From Hyphomonadaceae bacterium UBA7672 (lineage in GTDB: Bacteria; Pseudomonadota; Alphaproteobacteria; Caulobacterales; Hyphomonadaceae), in NCBI GenBank assembly GCA_002483135.1, contig DLHI01000002.1:50782-114781 (forward strand): a stretch of 64,000 bases of DNA. The letters run 5' to 3'. Shown in pieces: positions 25,572-34,047 of this stretch. The notes beneath the pieces are model-generated. The model did no database searches. It had not been told where the DNA came from and saw only the letters and a list, made by a program, of their open reading frames with translations. Made by a program: the position numbers and the translations under genes. Within the stretch, counting starts at the first letter, position 1. The number at the start of each line of letters is the position of its first letter.

Positions 25572-26039
25572 ATGACAACCGTTTCCGTTAAACCGGCTGA
25601 TGCCGTGAACAAGTGGGTCGTGATCGACGCCGAAGGCGTCGTCGTCGGCCGCCTGGCGTCCTACATCGCCCTGCGCCTGCGCGGAAAGCACCGCGCCGAC
25701 TACACCCCGCACGTCGACCTCGGCGACCACATCGTGGTCATCAACGCCGACAAGGTCGCCATGACGGGCCGCAAGATGGTGCGCAAGCAGTACCACCGCC
25801 ACACCGGCCACCCCGGCGGCATCAAGACCACGACGCCGCAGAAGATCCTCGCCTCGAAATTCCCCGAGCGCGTGGTCGAGCTGGCTGTGAAGCGCATGAT
25901 GCCGGGCGAGAGCCCGCTGGCGCGCAAGCAGTTCTCGAAACTGCGCGTTTACGCCGGCGCCGAGCATCCGCATGCCGCGCAGAACCCCGAAGTCGTCGAC
26001 TTCAAATCCAAGAACTCCAAGAACGTGAAAGTCGCCTGA
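25572..26039 (+). CDS. rplM: 50S ribosomal protein L13
   Basis: The 155-residue L13 protein of the large subunit. Characteristic segments are KWVVIDAEGVVVGRLAS, GDHIVVINADKVAMTGRK and the PHAAQNPE near the C terminus. It is the first gene of rplM-rpsI, starting two bases before rpsI's ATG region (gap of 2 bp), with an upstream promoter. Confidence 0.98.
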   Translation: MTTVSVKPADAVNKWVVIDAEGVVVGRLASYIALRLRGKHRADYTPHVDLGDHIVVINADKVAMTGRKMVRKQYHRHTGHPGGIKTTTPQKILASKFPERVVELAVKRMMPGESPLARKQFSKLRVYAGAEHPHAAQNPEVVDFKSKNSKNVKVA

Positions 26040-26041
26040 TC

Positions 26042-26521
26042 ATGGCTGAGTCCGTCGAATCCCTCGGCAGCATCAAGGAACTGGGCGTCAAGGCTGCTGA
26101 AGCCAAAGCGCCGGCCGTCGCCAAAATCGACAAGCTGGGCCGTTCCTACGCCACGGGCCGCCGCAAGACCGCCACCGCCCGCGTGTGGGTGAAGCGCGGA
26201 ACCGGCAAGATCACGATCAACGGCAAGGTGATCGAGGATTACTTCGCGCGCCCCGTTCTGCGCCTGATGATCAAGCAGCCGCTTGAAGCCGCCAAGCGCG
26301 AAACGGAAGTGGACGTTGTCTGCACGGTCAAGGGTTCGGGCCTAACCGGCCAGGCCGGCGCTGTGCGTCACGGCATTGCTCGCGCGCTCGTCGGCTTCGA
26401 GCCGGATCTGCGCCCCGCGATGCGCCCGGGCAAGTTCCTCACGCGCGACCCGCGCGCCGTCGAACGCAAGAAGTACGGCAAGGCCGGCGCCCGCCGTTCC
26501 TTCCAGTTCTCGAAGCGCTAA
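26042..26521 (+). CDS. rpsI: 30S ribosomal protein S9
   Basis: The 159-residue S9 protein of the small subunit. It has the usual core (SYATGRRKTATARVWVK, ALVGFEPDLRPAM) and the invariant C-terminal SFQFSKR that reaches the P-site tRNA. It carries an alphaproteobacterial N-terminal extension of about 35 residues rich in Ala, Glu and Lys. Coupled to rplM by a 2-bp gap and followed by a clear terminator. Confidence 0.98.
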   Translation: MAESVESLGSIKELGVKAAEAKAPAVAKIDKLGRSYATGRRKTATARVWVKRGTGKITINGKVIEDYFARPVLRLMIKQPLEAAKRETEVDVVCTVKGSGLTGQAGAVRHGIARALVGFEPDLRPAMRPGKFLTRDPRAVERKKYGKAGARRSFQFSKR

Positions 26522-26546
26522 TACGCCTCGATATCTGTCCTTCGAG

Positions 26547-26580
26547 GGGCGCTTCGGGAAACCGGAGCGCCCTTTTGGTT
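26547..26580 (+). terminator. Rho-independent terminator of rplM-rpsI
   Basis: GGGCGCTTCGG pairs with CCGGAGCGCCC (one G-U pair) around a four-base loop and runs into TTTTGGTTTT. It lies 26 bp after the rpsI stop. Confidence 0.9.
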
Positions 26581-26680
26581 TTGCGCTGCGGGGTGCATTT
26601 AGCGAAGCGAAATGCACCGCACCAAACTGCTGATGGATTTCGCTTCGCTCTATCCATCCTACGGATCACGGACGACGCAC

Positions 26681-27658
26681 ATGACCGCTAAAGTCTTCAT
26701 CGATGGCGAAGCCGGGACGACCGGGCTGCAGATCCGTCAACGGCTGGAGCGTCGGCGCGACCTGCAGGTGATCTCGATCGATCCGGAGCGGCGGAAGGAT
26801 CCGGCGGCGCGCGCGGCGATGCTGAACGAGGCGGATGCTGTGATCCTGTGCCTGCCGGATGAAGCAGCGAAGGAGGCGGTGAAGCTGGTGACGAACGAGC
26901 GCACCGTGATCATCGATGCCTCGACCGCGCATCGTGTCGATCCGCAATGGGTGTACGGTTTCCCCGAGATGGAAGACGGCCATCGCGTGATGATCCAGCG
27001 CTCGAAGCGGATCTCGAATCCGGGATGCTATCCCACCGGCTTCATTGGGCTGATGGCGCCGCTGGTTCGCGAGGGACTCGTACCGGCATCAGCGCCGATC
27101 ACGGTGAATGCGGTGTCGGGATATACGGGCGGCGGCAAAGGGCTGATCGAGGAATTCCAGGCGCGGCCGAACGAGACGACGCATGATGCGTTCCGCGCCT
27201 ATGGCTACACGCTGGCGCACAAGCATGTGCCGGAGATGACGCGCTATGCGGGGCTGGCGCGCGCGCCGGTGTTTGCGCCGGCGGTGGGGCGCTATGCGCA
27301 GGGCATGCTGGTGGAGGTTCCGCTGCAGCTTTGGTCTTTGCCGGGAGCGGTGACGCCGGAGATGCTGCGCGAGGCGCTGGCGGATGTCTATCAGGGCGAA
27401 AAATTCGTCAGCGTGGCGGGCGAGGATGAAACGCTGGGGTTGCAAAAAACGCGGGCGGGGGCGGGCGGCTATGTCGGCGCGCTTGATCCCGAGGCGCTGA
27501 ACAACACGAACAACATGAAACTCTATGTGTTCGGCAACGAGGCGGCGCAGCAGGCAAGGCTCGTTGCGCTGCTCGACAACCTCGGCAAGGGCGCGTCGGG
27601 GGCTGCGGTGCAGAACCTCAATATCGTGCTGGGGCTGGACGAGGGCGCGGGGTTGTAG
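26681..27658 (+). CDS. argC: N-acetyl-gamma-glutamyl-phosphate reductase, type 2
   Basis: ArgC reduces N-acetylglutamyl phosphate to the semialdehyde in arginine synthesis. At 325 residues it matches the shorter type 2 form found in Alphaproteobacteria. Nucleotide-binding start KVFIDGEAGTTGLQI, catalytic Cys116 in SNPGCYPTG, and KHVPEM and GRYAQGMLVEVPL segments are all present. Start ATG 26681 agrees with the family; the frame runs 23 codons further upstream. The rplM-rpsI-argC order is conserved in the class. Confidence 0.95.
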   Translation: MTAKVFIDGEAGTTGLQIRQRLERRRDLQVISIDPERRKDPAARAAMLNEADAVILCLPDEAAKEAVKLVTNERTVIIDASTAHRVDPQWVYGFPEMEDGHRVMIQRSKRISNPGCYPTGFIGLMAPLVREGLVPASAPITVNAVSGYTGGGKGLIEEFQARPNETTHDAFRAYGYTLAHKHVPEMTRYAGLARAPVFAPAVGRYAQGMLVEVPLQLWSLPGAVTPEMLREALADVYQGEKFVSVAGEDETLGLQKTRAGAGGYVGALDPEALNNTNNMKLYVFGNEAAQQARLVALLDNLGKGASGAAVQNLNIVLGLDEGAGL

Positions 27659-27662
27659 GGCG

Positions 27663-27860
27663 CTACTCCGCGGCCTTCTTCGGCTGCGGATTGAAGCGGC
27701 CGGAGCGCATTTCTGGCGGGCCCTTTGTGGCTTGCTCGGTGGCGCGGCCGATCGCTTCGAGCACAGCCTTGGTGTGCTGTGACGGCGCTTTGGCGTCAGG
27801 GGATGCTTTGCGCGACAATGGTTGTGCCTTTCGCGTCAACCCGCAGATGGCGCCACACAT
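27663..27860 (-). CDS. Possible small protein or gene remnant
   Basis: A 65-codon frame in the 322-bp gap between argC and the SGNH hydrolase. Its last 35 residues (KAVLEAIGRATEQATKGPPE and onward to PQPKKAAE) look protein-like and third-position GC is high, but the first part is poor and no ribosome-binding site is visible. It may be the 3' end of a decayed gene. I see nothing else in this gap. Confidence 0.3.
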   Translation of the reverse strand: MCGAICGLTRKAQPLSRKASPDAKAPSQHTKAVLEAIGRATEQATKGPPEMRSGRFNPQPKKAAE

Positions 27861-27980
27861 CGATCCAGAACCGCGACAGCATCATGGCGAGGCCGGAGGG
27901 GCAAGGGCGTGGCGGGAGTTGCGCTGGGGCCGGAAACCGGGACACATGCGCGCGATGAGGTGGTTCTGCGGGAGGTCGGG

Positions 27981-28919
27981 ATGACAGCGCTGTTGAAACG
28001 CGCAGCGGTGCTGGCGCTCAGTCTTGCGGCTGCGGGATGTGTCGCCGTGGGGGCGGGTCATGGCGAGCGGCGTGACGTGTCAGCGCTGGTTCTGCTTGGC
28101 GATAGCAATCTCGATATTGGCCGCGCCTTCACCGAGCGCGAGGGCAATACGCAGGACGGGAAGATCGTGCCGCCGAACACGGTGGGCAAGCGGTCGTCGA
28201 ACGCGGAGATCCTGCCGGAATTCCTGAGCAGCCGGCTGGGCGTCGCGCAGGCGAACTATGCGTGGGGTGGGGCGACGTCCGGCATGACCAATATCCTCGG
28301 CGGCGAGGGGCGGGGCGACATGGCGAACACCGGCCTGCTCGCGCAGATGGCCGAGTTCGAGGCGGCGCTTGGCGGCGCGTCGGCGGACCCGCATGCCTTG
28401 CACGTCGTGATGGCGGGGTCGAACGATTTGGCTTCGGTCGACAAGTCGGATCAGGCGGCGATCGACAGGGCGGTTGCCGGCGCGGTCGCGAACCTGCGTG
28501 CGGCGGTGACGCGGCTGGATGCGCTGGGGGCGGAGTTCATCGTGGTGGGGACGCGCACGCCGCGGCCCGTTCTGTCGGAGCATGATCGTGCGGCTGACGA
28601 GCCGAATGCCGACGCGAAGAACGACGCGGCCGGGCGGCAGCTGAACGTCGCGATCCGCAAGCTGGTGTCGGATCTGAATGCAGAGCTGGGCGCGGATGTG
28701 GGAGTCTACGATTTCTATGCGGAGATCCGCGACGTGATTGCGCATGCGGAGGCATATGGGCTGGCGCCGTATTCGGCTGACCCGGCGAATTACTGCACGG
28801 CCAGAACGGACGGTGATTGCGGGCGGCTGATCAACTATGACGCCGCGCACAAGACGTCCGCCGTGCACGCAATCCTGGCGGACAAGTTCCTCGAACAGTT
28901 CGGGTTGAAAGCGCACTGA
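27981..28919 (+). CDS. SGNH/GDSL-family hydrolase lipoprotein
   Basis: A 312-residue esterase-type protein with a lipoprotein signal (MTALLKRAAV...AAAGC, Cys20). The SGNH blocks are visible: GDSN with nucleophile Ser42, GGATSG (block II Gly), GSNDL (block III Asn) and a late His in AAHKTSAVH. It resembles the GDSL/autotransporter-esterase group that includes outer-membrane thermolabile haemolysin relatives. Start at ATG 27981 after GGGAGG. Substrate unknown. Confidence 0.85.
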   Translation: MTALLKRAAVLALSLAAAGCVAVGAGHGERRDVSALVLLGDSNLDIGRAFTEREGNTQDGKIVPPNTVGKRSSNAEILPEFLSSRLGVAQANYAWGGATSGMTNILGGEGRGDMANTGLLAQMAEFEAALGGASADPHALHVVMAGSNDLASVDKSDQAAIDRAVAGAVANLRAAVTRLDALGAEFIVVGTRTPRPVLSEHDRAADEPNADAKNDAAGRQLNVAIRKLVSDLNAELGADVGVYDFYAEIRDVIAHAEAYGLAPYSADPANYCTARTDGDCGRLINYDAAHKTSAVHAILADKFLEQFGLKAH

Positions 28920-29056
28920 AATTTCCAACTCGCGCGCGGCCCGTGCGATCGCGCCGCAGGCGAATTGCCGCGGCCTGCGACTGCCAAACGCGGCTCCGTG
29001 GAGGCGCGGGGCATGTAGCTTGCTTGGTGTTGGGGAGTGCAGTGCGGGAGCGCCCC

Positions 29057-29209
29057 ATGTCCGACGATCACGCCATTGATCCGAATGCGATGCAGTCCAC
29101 GTCGCTAATGACGGCGATGCCGCCGGGAATGCTCATGTGGGCAGGGATCTATACCGCAATGTTCTATGTGTGCGGCGGGATGATCGCCTACATGTACCGA
29201 CCTCGCTGA
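29057..29209 (+). CDS. Small membrane protein (50 aa)
   Basis: Residues 1-24 are polar and Met-rich (MSDDHAIDPNAMQST...). Residues 25-45 form one hydrophobic helix ending in the basic YMYRPR. Good start ATG 29057 in a gap otherwise without genes. Unknown; short length keeps confidence modest. Confidence 0.5.
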   Translation: MSDDHAIDPNAMQSTSLMTAMPPGMLMWAGIYTAMFYVCGGMIAYMYRPR

Positions 29210-29314
29210 CTTGGCCGCGCTGACCTGGCCTTGCTGATCCGGTCTGATCCGGATCATTTACCAATCGAGATTGCAGCCTTAGCCTTCCCGGGAAAACACA
29301 CACGGGAGGTGAGG

Positions 29315-30088
29315 ATGGGTCGCATTGCAGGCAAGGTTGCGCTGGTTACCGGCGCGGCGAGCGGCATCGGGCGGGCGTGCGCGGAAGTGCTGGCGCGCGA
29401 GGGCGCGGTGGTGGTGCTGACCGATGTGCAGGATGGGGAGGCGGTCGCTGCCGGCATTCGCGCGAAGGGCGGCAAGGCGAACTTTCACAAGCACGATGTG
29501 GCGGACGAGGCGCGCTGGAACGCGATCATTGCGGAGACCGGCAAGCAGTATGGGCGGCTGGACGTGCTGGTCAACAATGCCGGGATCGCGGTGGCGGGGC
29601 TGGTGACGGACCTGACGCTGGAGCAGTGGCGGCATCAGATGGCGGTGAATGTTGATGGCGTGTTCCTGGGCGTGAAGTGTTCGCTGCCGCTGATGCGGAA
29701 GACGGGCAAGGGATCGATCATCAACATCTCGTCGATCGCAGGGCTGCGTGGGGCGGCGGGGCTTTCGGCTTACTGCACATCGAAGGGCGCGGTGCGGCTG
29801 TTCACCAAGTCGGTTGCGCTGGAGTGCGCGGCAGCAGGCGATGGCATCCGCTGCAACTCAGTGCATCCGGGGATCATCGAGACGCCGATCTGGGGACAGG
29901 TGGTTCCGGGCTCGAACGAGCCGCTGGATCTCGATGCGATGTCGGCGGCGCGTGTGCCGCTGAAGCGCAAGGGGATGCCGGAGGATATCGCGAATGCCGT
30001 GCTGTTCCTGGCGAGCGATGACAGCAGCTACATGACTGGCGAGGAGATGGTGGTGGACGGCGGGATGACGGTGGGGACGCCGCAGTAG
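29315..30088 (+). CDS. Short-chain dehydrogenase/reductase (SDR)
   Basis: A 257-residue classical SDR. NAD(P)-binding TGAASGIG near residue 13, the structural NNAG, the catalytic Ser in NISSIAG and YCTSK for Tyr-Lys are in place. Asp after the second strand (VVLTDVQDG) suggests NAD rather than NADP as cofactor. The C-terminal VVDGGMTVG closes the fold. It starts at ATG 29315 after GGGAGGTGAGG. Substrate unknown; relatives act on cyclopentanol, hydroxysteroids and similar alcohols. Confidence 0.9.
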   Translation: MGRIAGKVALVTGAASGIGRACAEVLAREGAVVVLTDVQDGEAVAAGIRAKGGKANFHKHDVADEARWNAIIAETGKQYGRLDVLVNNAGIAVAGLVTDLTLEQWRHQMAVNVDGVFLGVKCSLPLMRKTGKGSIINISSIAGLRGAAGLSAYCTSKGAVRLFTKSVALECAAAGDGIRCNSVHPGIIETPIWGQVVPGSNEPLDLDAMSAARVPLKRKGMPEDIANAVLFLASDDSSYMTGEEMVVDGGMTVGTPQ

Positions 30089-30097
30089 CGGCGGAGG

Positions 30098-30231
30098 TGA
30101 GCACGCCCTCGTGCTTCGAGACGATCGCCTGCGGCGGTCCCTCAGCATGAGGGCTATCGGGCGCCGGCGGGAGTGGAGCCTCATCCTGAGGGCCGGCGAA
30201 GCCGGCGTCTCGAAGGATGGGGCGTGCTCAC
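30098..30231. repeat. Dispersed palindromic repeat, family B, copy 1
   Basis: Outer arms TGAGCACGCCC and GGGCGTGCTCA, with inner CTTCGAGAC and GTCTCGAAGG arms and CCTCATCCTGAGG in the centre. Lies between the SDR gene and the convergent gene at 30233. A different family from the eight TTGTCATCCCGG repeats; its inner words recur in many alphaproteobacterial genomes. Confidence 0.8.
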
Positions 30232-30232
30232 A

Positions 30233-30520
30233 TCACTGGCTGTTGCGCCACTTTTCCATCGCGGCCGAGATCGCGAAAGTCTCGCGGTATTTAGGCGAGT
30301 CCGAGGGACGAGGGGGCTTTTGCGAGGTCAACGCCATGATCTCGGCGAGCTTGTTGTGGGCGGGGCCGGACTGGCCGGCGCCGATATAGGCGTGGAGCTC
30401 CACGAGGGCCGACGACAGGAGATCGTGCGCGCGGATGACGAAGTAGGGCTCGTCGTCAGCGAGGTTGGGGTAGGCGTCGTATTTGGACGGGTTGGCCTTG
30501 GAGCCGACGGGGGCGGTCAT
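30233..30520 (-). CDS. Conserved hypothetical protein (95 aa)
   Basis: A small cytoplasmic helical protein starting MTAPVGSKANPSKYDAYPNL, with a central helix HDLLSSALVELHAYIGAGQS and a C-terminal helix ending EKWRNSQ. No signal peptide or membrane helix. It diverges from the tyrosine phosphatase gene with 112 bp between starts. No family recognised, but the codon pattern is normal for this genome. Confidence 0.65.
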   Translation of the reverse strand: MTAPVGSKANPSKYDAYPNLADDEPYFVIRAHDLLSSALVELHAYIGAGQSGPAHNKLAEIMALTSQKPPRPSDSPKYRETFAISAAMEKWRNSQ

Positions 30521-30632
30521 GGATGCCTCGCGATGTGATTCGAAGCATATTGCCCGGATTCGTGGATGCGGTGTGAATCCGCCATGCGTCGCAGGGTGGA
30601 CGGAACCGGGGCTTTATCCTAACCCCCGCCGC

Positions 30633-31418
30633 ATGACCGATGTTGCGCGCATAATTCCATTCGATGGCCTGACCAATTTCCGGGATTTCGGCGGGTATCA
30701 CGCAGGCGGCGACCGGCGGATCGCGACGGGGCGGTTCTTTCGTTCCGCCAACCACGCGCTGGCGACGGATGCGGACCTGCAGCGGCTTGCGGGGATGGGG
30801 ATCACGACGGTGGTGGACCTGCGCCGGCCATCGGAGCGGGAGCGGCAGCCTTCGAAGCGGTGGGAAGGTTTTGCGGCTGTCGTGGTGGAGAATGACGACC
30901 ACGCCGAAGGCTCCGAGACGTGGGACGCCTTCATGGGGCAGTGGGATTTCTCGCAGGAGAGCTATCGCCGGTTCCTGCTGCGCTATTACACCGAGGCGCC
31001 GCACCTGCCGCGCCTGATCGACCTGTTCGGGAAGTATTTCGACCTGCTGGCCAAGGGCGATGGCGCGTTGGTGGTGCATTGCGCGGCGGGCAAGGATCGA
31101 ACGGGGCTGGCCGTGGCGCTAACGCATGCGCTGGCGGGCGTGCATCAGGACGACATCGTGGCGGACTACCTGCTGACGAATACGTCGGGGCGGTTTGAAA
31201 CGCACGGCGCCAATTGGCGCGAGATGATCCGCCAGCATCGCGGGGACGCGCCCGACATGGAGACGATGCGCTTCATCATGAGCGTGCAGCCCGAATATCT
31301 TGCGCGGTCGCTGGAAGTGATCACCGAGCGCAATGGCGGGGTGGAGGGTTATCTCCGCGATGCGCTGGGCGTGGACAAGGCGAAGCGTGAGGCCATCGAG
31401 AAGCGGCTGTTCGGGTAG
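30633..31418 (+). CDS. Tyrosine-protein phosphatase (Y_phosphatase3 type)
   Basis: A 261-residue cytoplasmic phosphatase. The N-terminal NFRDFGGY and the CX5R active site HCAAGKDRTG (Cys150, Arg156) define the bacterial tyrosine/dual-specificity family related to PtpB/LipA. The Asp of TTVVDLRRPSERE is the general-acid region typical of the group. Members act on phosphotyrosine proteins or phosphoinositides. Start ATG 30633 at the family N terminus. Single gene. Confidence 0.9.
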   Translation: MTDVARIIPFDGLTNFRDFGGYHAGGDRRIATGRFFRSANHALATDADLQRLAGMGITTVVDLRRPSERERQPSKRWEGFAAVVVENDDHAEGSETWDAFMGQWDFSQESYRRFLLRYYTEAPHLPRLIDLFGKYFDLLAKGDGALVVHCAAGKDRTGLAVALTHALAGVHQDDIVADYLLTNTSGRFETHGANWREMIRQHRGDAPDMETMRFIMSVQPEYLARSLEVITERNGGVEGYLRDALGVDKAKREAIEKRLFG

Positions 31419-31504
31419 TTCCCCTGCGGCATCTTCCGTTGGGGGCATCTTTGTCGCTCGTGCGTTTGATAGTAGCCTATGTACGTCGGGTTGAGGAGAG
31501 GCAC

Positions 31505-32071
31505 ATGAAGGCGACTGTCTATTCGATCTTGCTGGCGGGCCTTACAGCCCTTGCCGGCGCGGCCCACGCACAAGAGGCCAGCAACATACCGACGCCATTC
31601 ACTGCATCAGCGCAGGAGCGGGATACCTCTGGGTGGAGTGGGGACTACTGGCGCGGCGACCCGGGGCTGCCGGTAGCATTCACGGGGCAGGTTCATCCCG
31701 GCGTCGCAGCCATTGAGGCCAATAACTTTGCGCAGGCAGAAACGCTGTTCGCCAGGAGTCTGCGCTTCAACAAGAACGATCTTGATCTTCGCTTCCACAT
31801 GGGCGTGGTGAAGATGGAGCTCGGGAAGTGGGATGAGGCGCGGCAGTACCTGCGCACGCCGGCGCGGGAGCTACGCAAGGACCCCAAGCCGAAGAGCCTG
31901 CTTGGCGTCACCTATGCGCGCCTTGGCGACGTTGCGAGCGCGAATGCACAACGCGACGCGCTGTTGAACATGGCGGCGGCCTGCGCGGGCAGTTGCGAGC
32001 GCGCGGCCGAGATCGAGAGCGGGATCCAGATGATCGACGAAGCGCTGGCGCGGGCCCGGGGGGCTGGGTGA
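31505..32071 (+). CDS. Periplasmic TPR protein
   Basis: A 188-residue secreted protein with a Sec signal peptide (MKATVYSILLAGLTALAGAAHA, cleavage after residue 22). Two to three tetratricopeptide-like helix pairs occupy residues about 65-150 (AAIEANNFAQAETLFARSLR, MGVVKMELGKWDEARQYLR, LGVTYARLGDVASANAQRD), then a Cys pair (AAACAGSCERA) likely in a disulfide. Probably a periplasmic adaptor; GAGGAGAGG precedes the ATG at 31505. A partly paired hairpin (GTGA...TCAC around TCCCC/GGGGA) follows the gene at 32069-32095. Confidence 0.75.
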   Translation: MKATVYSILLAGLTALAGAAHAQEASNIPTPFTASAQERDTSGWSGDYWRGDPGLPVAFTGQVHPGVAAIEANNFAQAETLFARSLRFNKNDLDLRFHMGVVKMELGKWDEARQYLRTPARELRKDPKPKSLLGVTYARLGDVASANAQRDALLNMAAACAGSCERAAEIESGIQMIDEALARARGAG

Positions 32072-32305
32072 TCGCTTCCCCATTCGGGGATCACAGTTGA
32101 AGAGGGTCGATGCCGTCCGCCGCCGCAAACTGAACCGCTGTCGTCGTGCTGGCTAGCTGGGTGACAGTTTCGGTCATCTACAGCTTTCCGTTGTTGGAAT
32201 GCAGAAGAGCTTGCCGGGGTGGCGGGCCTTCGGATGTCTGGAGTCAGGGGCTACGCGCCTCCCCCCAAGGCGGTATCTGTGGCTTCGCCAGAAGGAGAGC
32301 GGGCG

Positions 32306-33016
32306 CTAACTCTTTCGCGCCACGTATCGGAACTCGCGGGTCACAAGGTCCACTTCGCTGACGCCGCACGTCTCAAAGAAGACGGGACGAGCGATATCCG
32401 CAGAGATCCGGCGCAACGTCCAATCCATTCGCTTCCACGGCAATGCCTCCGTCATCGCCTCGAACTGCGATGTTGTCAGCTTGTTGAGGTAGCTGCCGAT
32501 GTTTTCACCGCGCCCCAGCGGGTATTGCGTCAGATAATGTGGGCTGTCCGGGTCCAGAACCTCCCATGCCCGCCAATCTTTCCGATGTGATCCAAAGGGC
32601 GAGTAATAGAGCGGCGACACCGTGATGTAGACGTGACCGCCGGGACGCAGAACCCGGTTCATCTCTCCAAGTGAATGTGGCAGATCGCCAACATGCTCAA
32701 CCACTGAATGCGAGACGATCAGATCCACCGAAGCGTCATCAAGCGGAATGGTTCGTCCGTCTGAGACAAGGCACTTGATGCGCTGGTCGTAACATCCAGT
32801 ATTGTCAACGAGGTCAAGCGCCAGACCGGTTTGATGTTCTCCGGTGTAGTACTCGATGAAGCCGTTTCGGCCAGAGCCGAATTCCAGGATGGTGTGCGCA
32901 GCAGTCAGCGTGTCGGCTCCGATCACGCGCTCAAGATGCTCGCGAAGCGGCTCGTAAATACCGGCTCGCTTGGCCTCGCGGTCAATAATCTTTGGCGGCT
33001 TTACTCTCACCTTCAT
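32306..33016 (-). CDS. Class I SAM-dependent methyltransferase
   Basis: A 236-residue methyltransferase of the Methyltransf_11 type. The SAM-binding motif I is ILEFGSGRNGF, motif II ends GLALDLVDN, and VDLIVSHSVVEHV and MNRVLRPGGHVYI are the later motifs. The target is unknown. GC content is lower than in the surrounding genes, and the 234 bp between the TPR gene and this one hold no gene, so this may be a recent insertion. Start at ATG 33016; ATG 33037 is possible. Confidence 0.8.
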   Translation of the reverse strand: MKVRVKPPKIIDREAKRAGIYEPLREHLERVIGADTLTAAHTILEFGSGRNGFIEYYTGEHQTGLALDLVDNTGCYDQRIKCLVSDGRTIPLDDASVDLIVSHSVVEHVGDLPHSLGEMNRVLRPGGHVYITVSPLYYSPFGSHRKDWRAWEVLDPDSPHYLTQYPLGRGENIGSYLNKLTTSQFEAMTEALPWKRMDWTLRRISADIARPVFFETCGVSEVDLVTREFRYVARKS

Positions 33017-33111
33017 AGAGCAAATGTCTAAGGGCAATTTGCGCCTCGGTCCACATGAGGTCGGCCCCTATTTGTCTTGTGAATGTCGAAGTAGTTTGAA
33101 CGCTGCTGCCC

Positions 33112-33125
33112 CCTCCGTTCGGAGG
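33112..33125 (-). terminator. Small hairpin downstream of the response regulators
   Basis: CCTCC-GTTC-GGAGG, eight bases past the stop of the 33133 gene. There is no U-run on that strand; weak evidence for a terminator. Confidence 0.3.
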
Positions 33126-33132
33126 AAAAGGA

Positions 33133-34047
33133 CTAAGCCACGTCGCTCTTCTTCTCGTTGGCCGAGTGGATCTTCTTGTTCACCAGGCGCTCGAGCTCGT
33201 TAGCGACCGAGGTGCGGTGGAGGAAGGCCTCTTCTGGCATGTCGAGGATGATGGCGATCGTGCGGAAGTGGTATTTCACGACGTCGATGTCGTAGGTGTC
33301 GGTCATGCCGACGCCCTCGATATAGCGCAGCGAGGAGTTCCACACCTTCACGATGGTGTCGTCGCCCAGGCGTGCGACTTCGGCGGAGTTCTGCTGCAGC
33401 ATGCGGTACATGCCGCGGATGCCGGCGGTGCGATCGCTCACCGCGCGGTCTGCATACTCGTTGAGATTGGAGATGATCGCGCGCAGTTTGAAGGCGTTTT
33501 CCTTCATCTGCTCGGTGGCGGCGTTCTGCGGCGGCTCGTCGGTGAGGCGGCGCCACGGGCCGGCGTAGGCGGGGTCTTCCTTGCGGCGGCGGCAAGGGCC
33601 GACATAGTTGCGGCTGTCGATGAATTTGCGCGGACGCAGGACGACTTCCTCGATGCGCGAGAGAACGCCCTGGGCTGAGACAGGTTTCAGGAGGAATTCG
33701 TTGATGCCGGCCTGGCGGGCGGACATCAGTTGCTCGTGGTCAATTGCGCCAGCGAGCAGGATGATCGGGGTCTCGCGCGACATGCCGGTCGTGTTGCGGC
33801 GGACTTCACGCGTGAATTCGAGGCCGGACATGCGGCCCGCATCCCAGTCGACGAAAATGATGTCGGGCTTGAACATGCGACCGACGGTGAACGCTTCGAC
33901 GGCTGTCGCGGCGGCATTGATGTTGGTGATCATCAGGCGGCGAAGCGAATCCGCGATGACGCCGCGCATGTAGGCGTTGGGATCGACCACAAGGCATTTC
34001 ATGCGCTTGAGCTGATCGGGCGGAATGGTGCGATCGTCGGTCATCAT
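33133..34047 (-). CDS. Receiver-domain response regulator with unusual C-terminal domain
   Basis: A 304-residue protein. Residues 15-140 form a REC domain with the phospho-acceptor Asp67 (IIFVDWDAG) and the Lys of FLLKPVS. The Thr/Ser of the switch motif is replaced by Ala (PIILLAGA). After the receiver comes FIDSRNYVGPCRRRK, a motif shared with the protein encoded upstream, and then an all-helical domain of unknown fold with no HTH, GGDEF or kinase motif. Output is therefore probably protein-protein binding. It starts in a TGATG overlap with the upstream paralogue, so both are cotranslated. Confidence 0.85.
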   Translation of the reverse strand: MMTDDRTIPPDQLKRMKCLVVDPNAYMRGVIADSLRRLMITNINAAATAVEAFTVGRMFKPDIIFVDWDAGRMSGLEFTREVRRNTTGMSRETPIILLAGAIDHEQLMSARQAGINEFLLKPVSAQGVLSRIEEVVLRPRKFIDSRNYVGPCRRRKEDPAYAGPWRRLTDEPPQNAATEQMKENAFKLRAIISNLNEYADRAVSDRTAGIRGMYRMLQQNSAEVARLGDDTIVKVWNSSLRYIEGVGMTDTYDIDVVKYHFRTIAIILDMPEEAFLHRTSVANELERLVNKKIHSANEKKSDVA

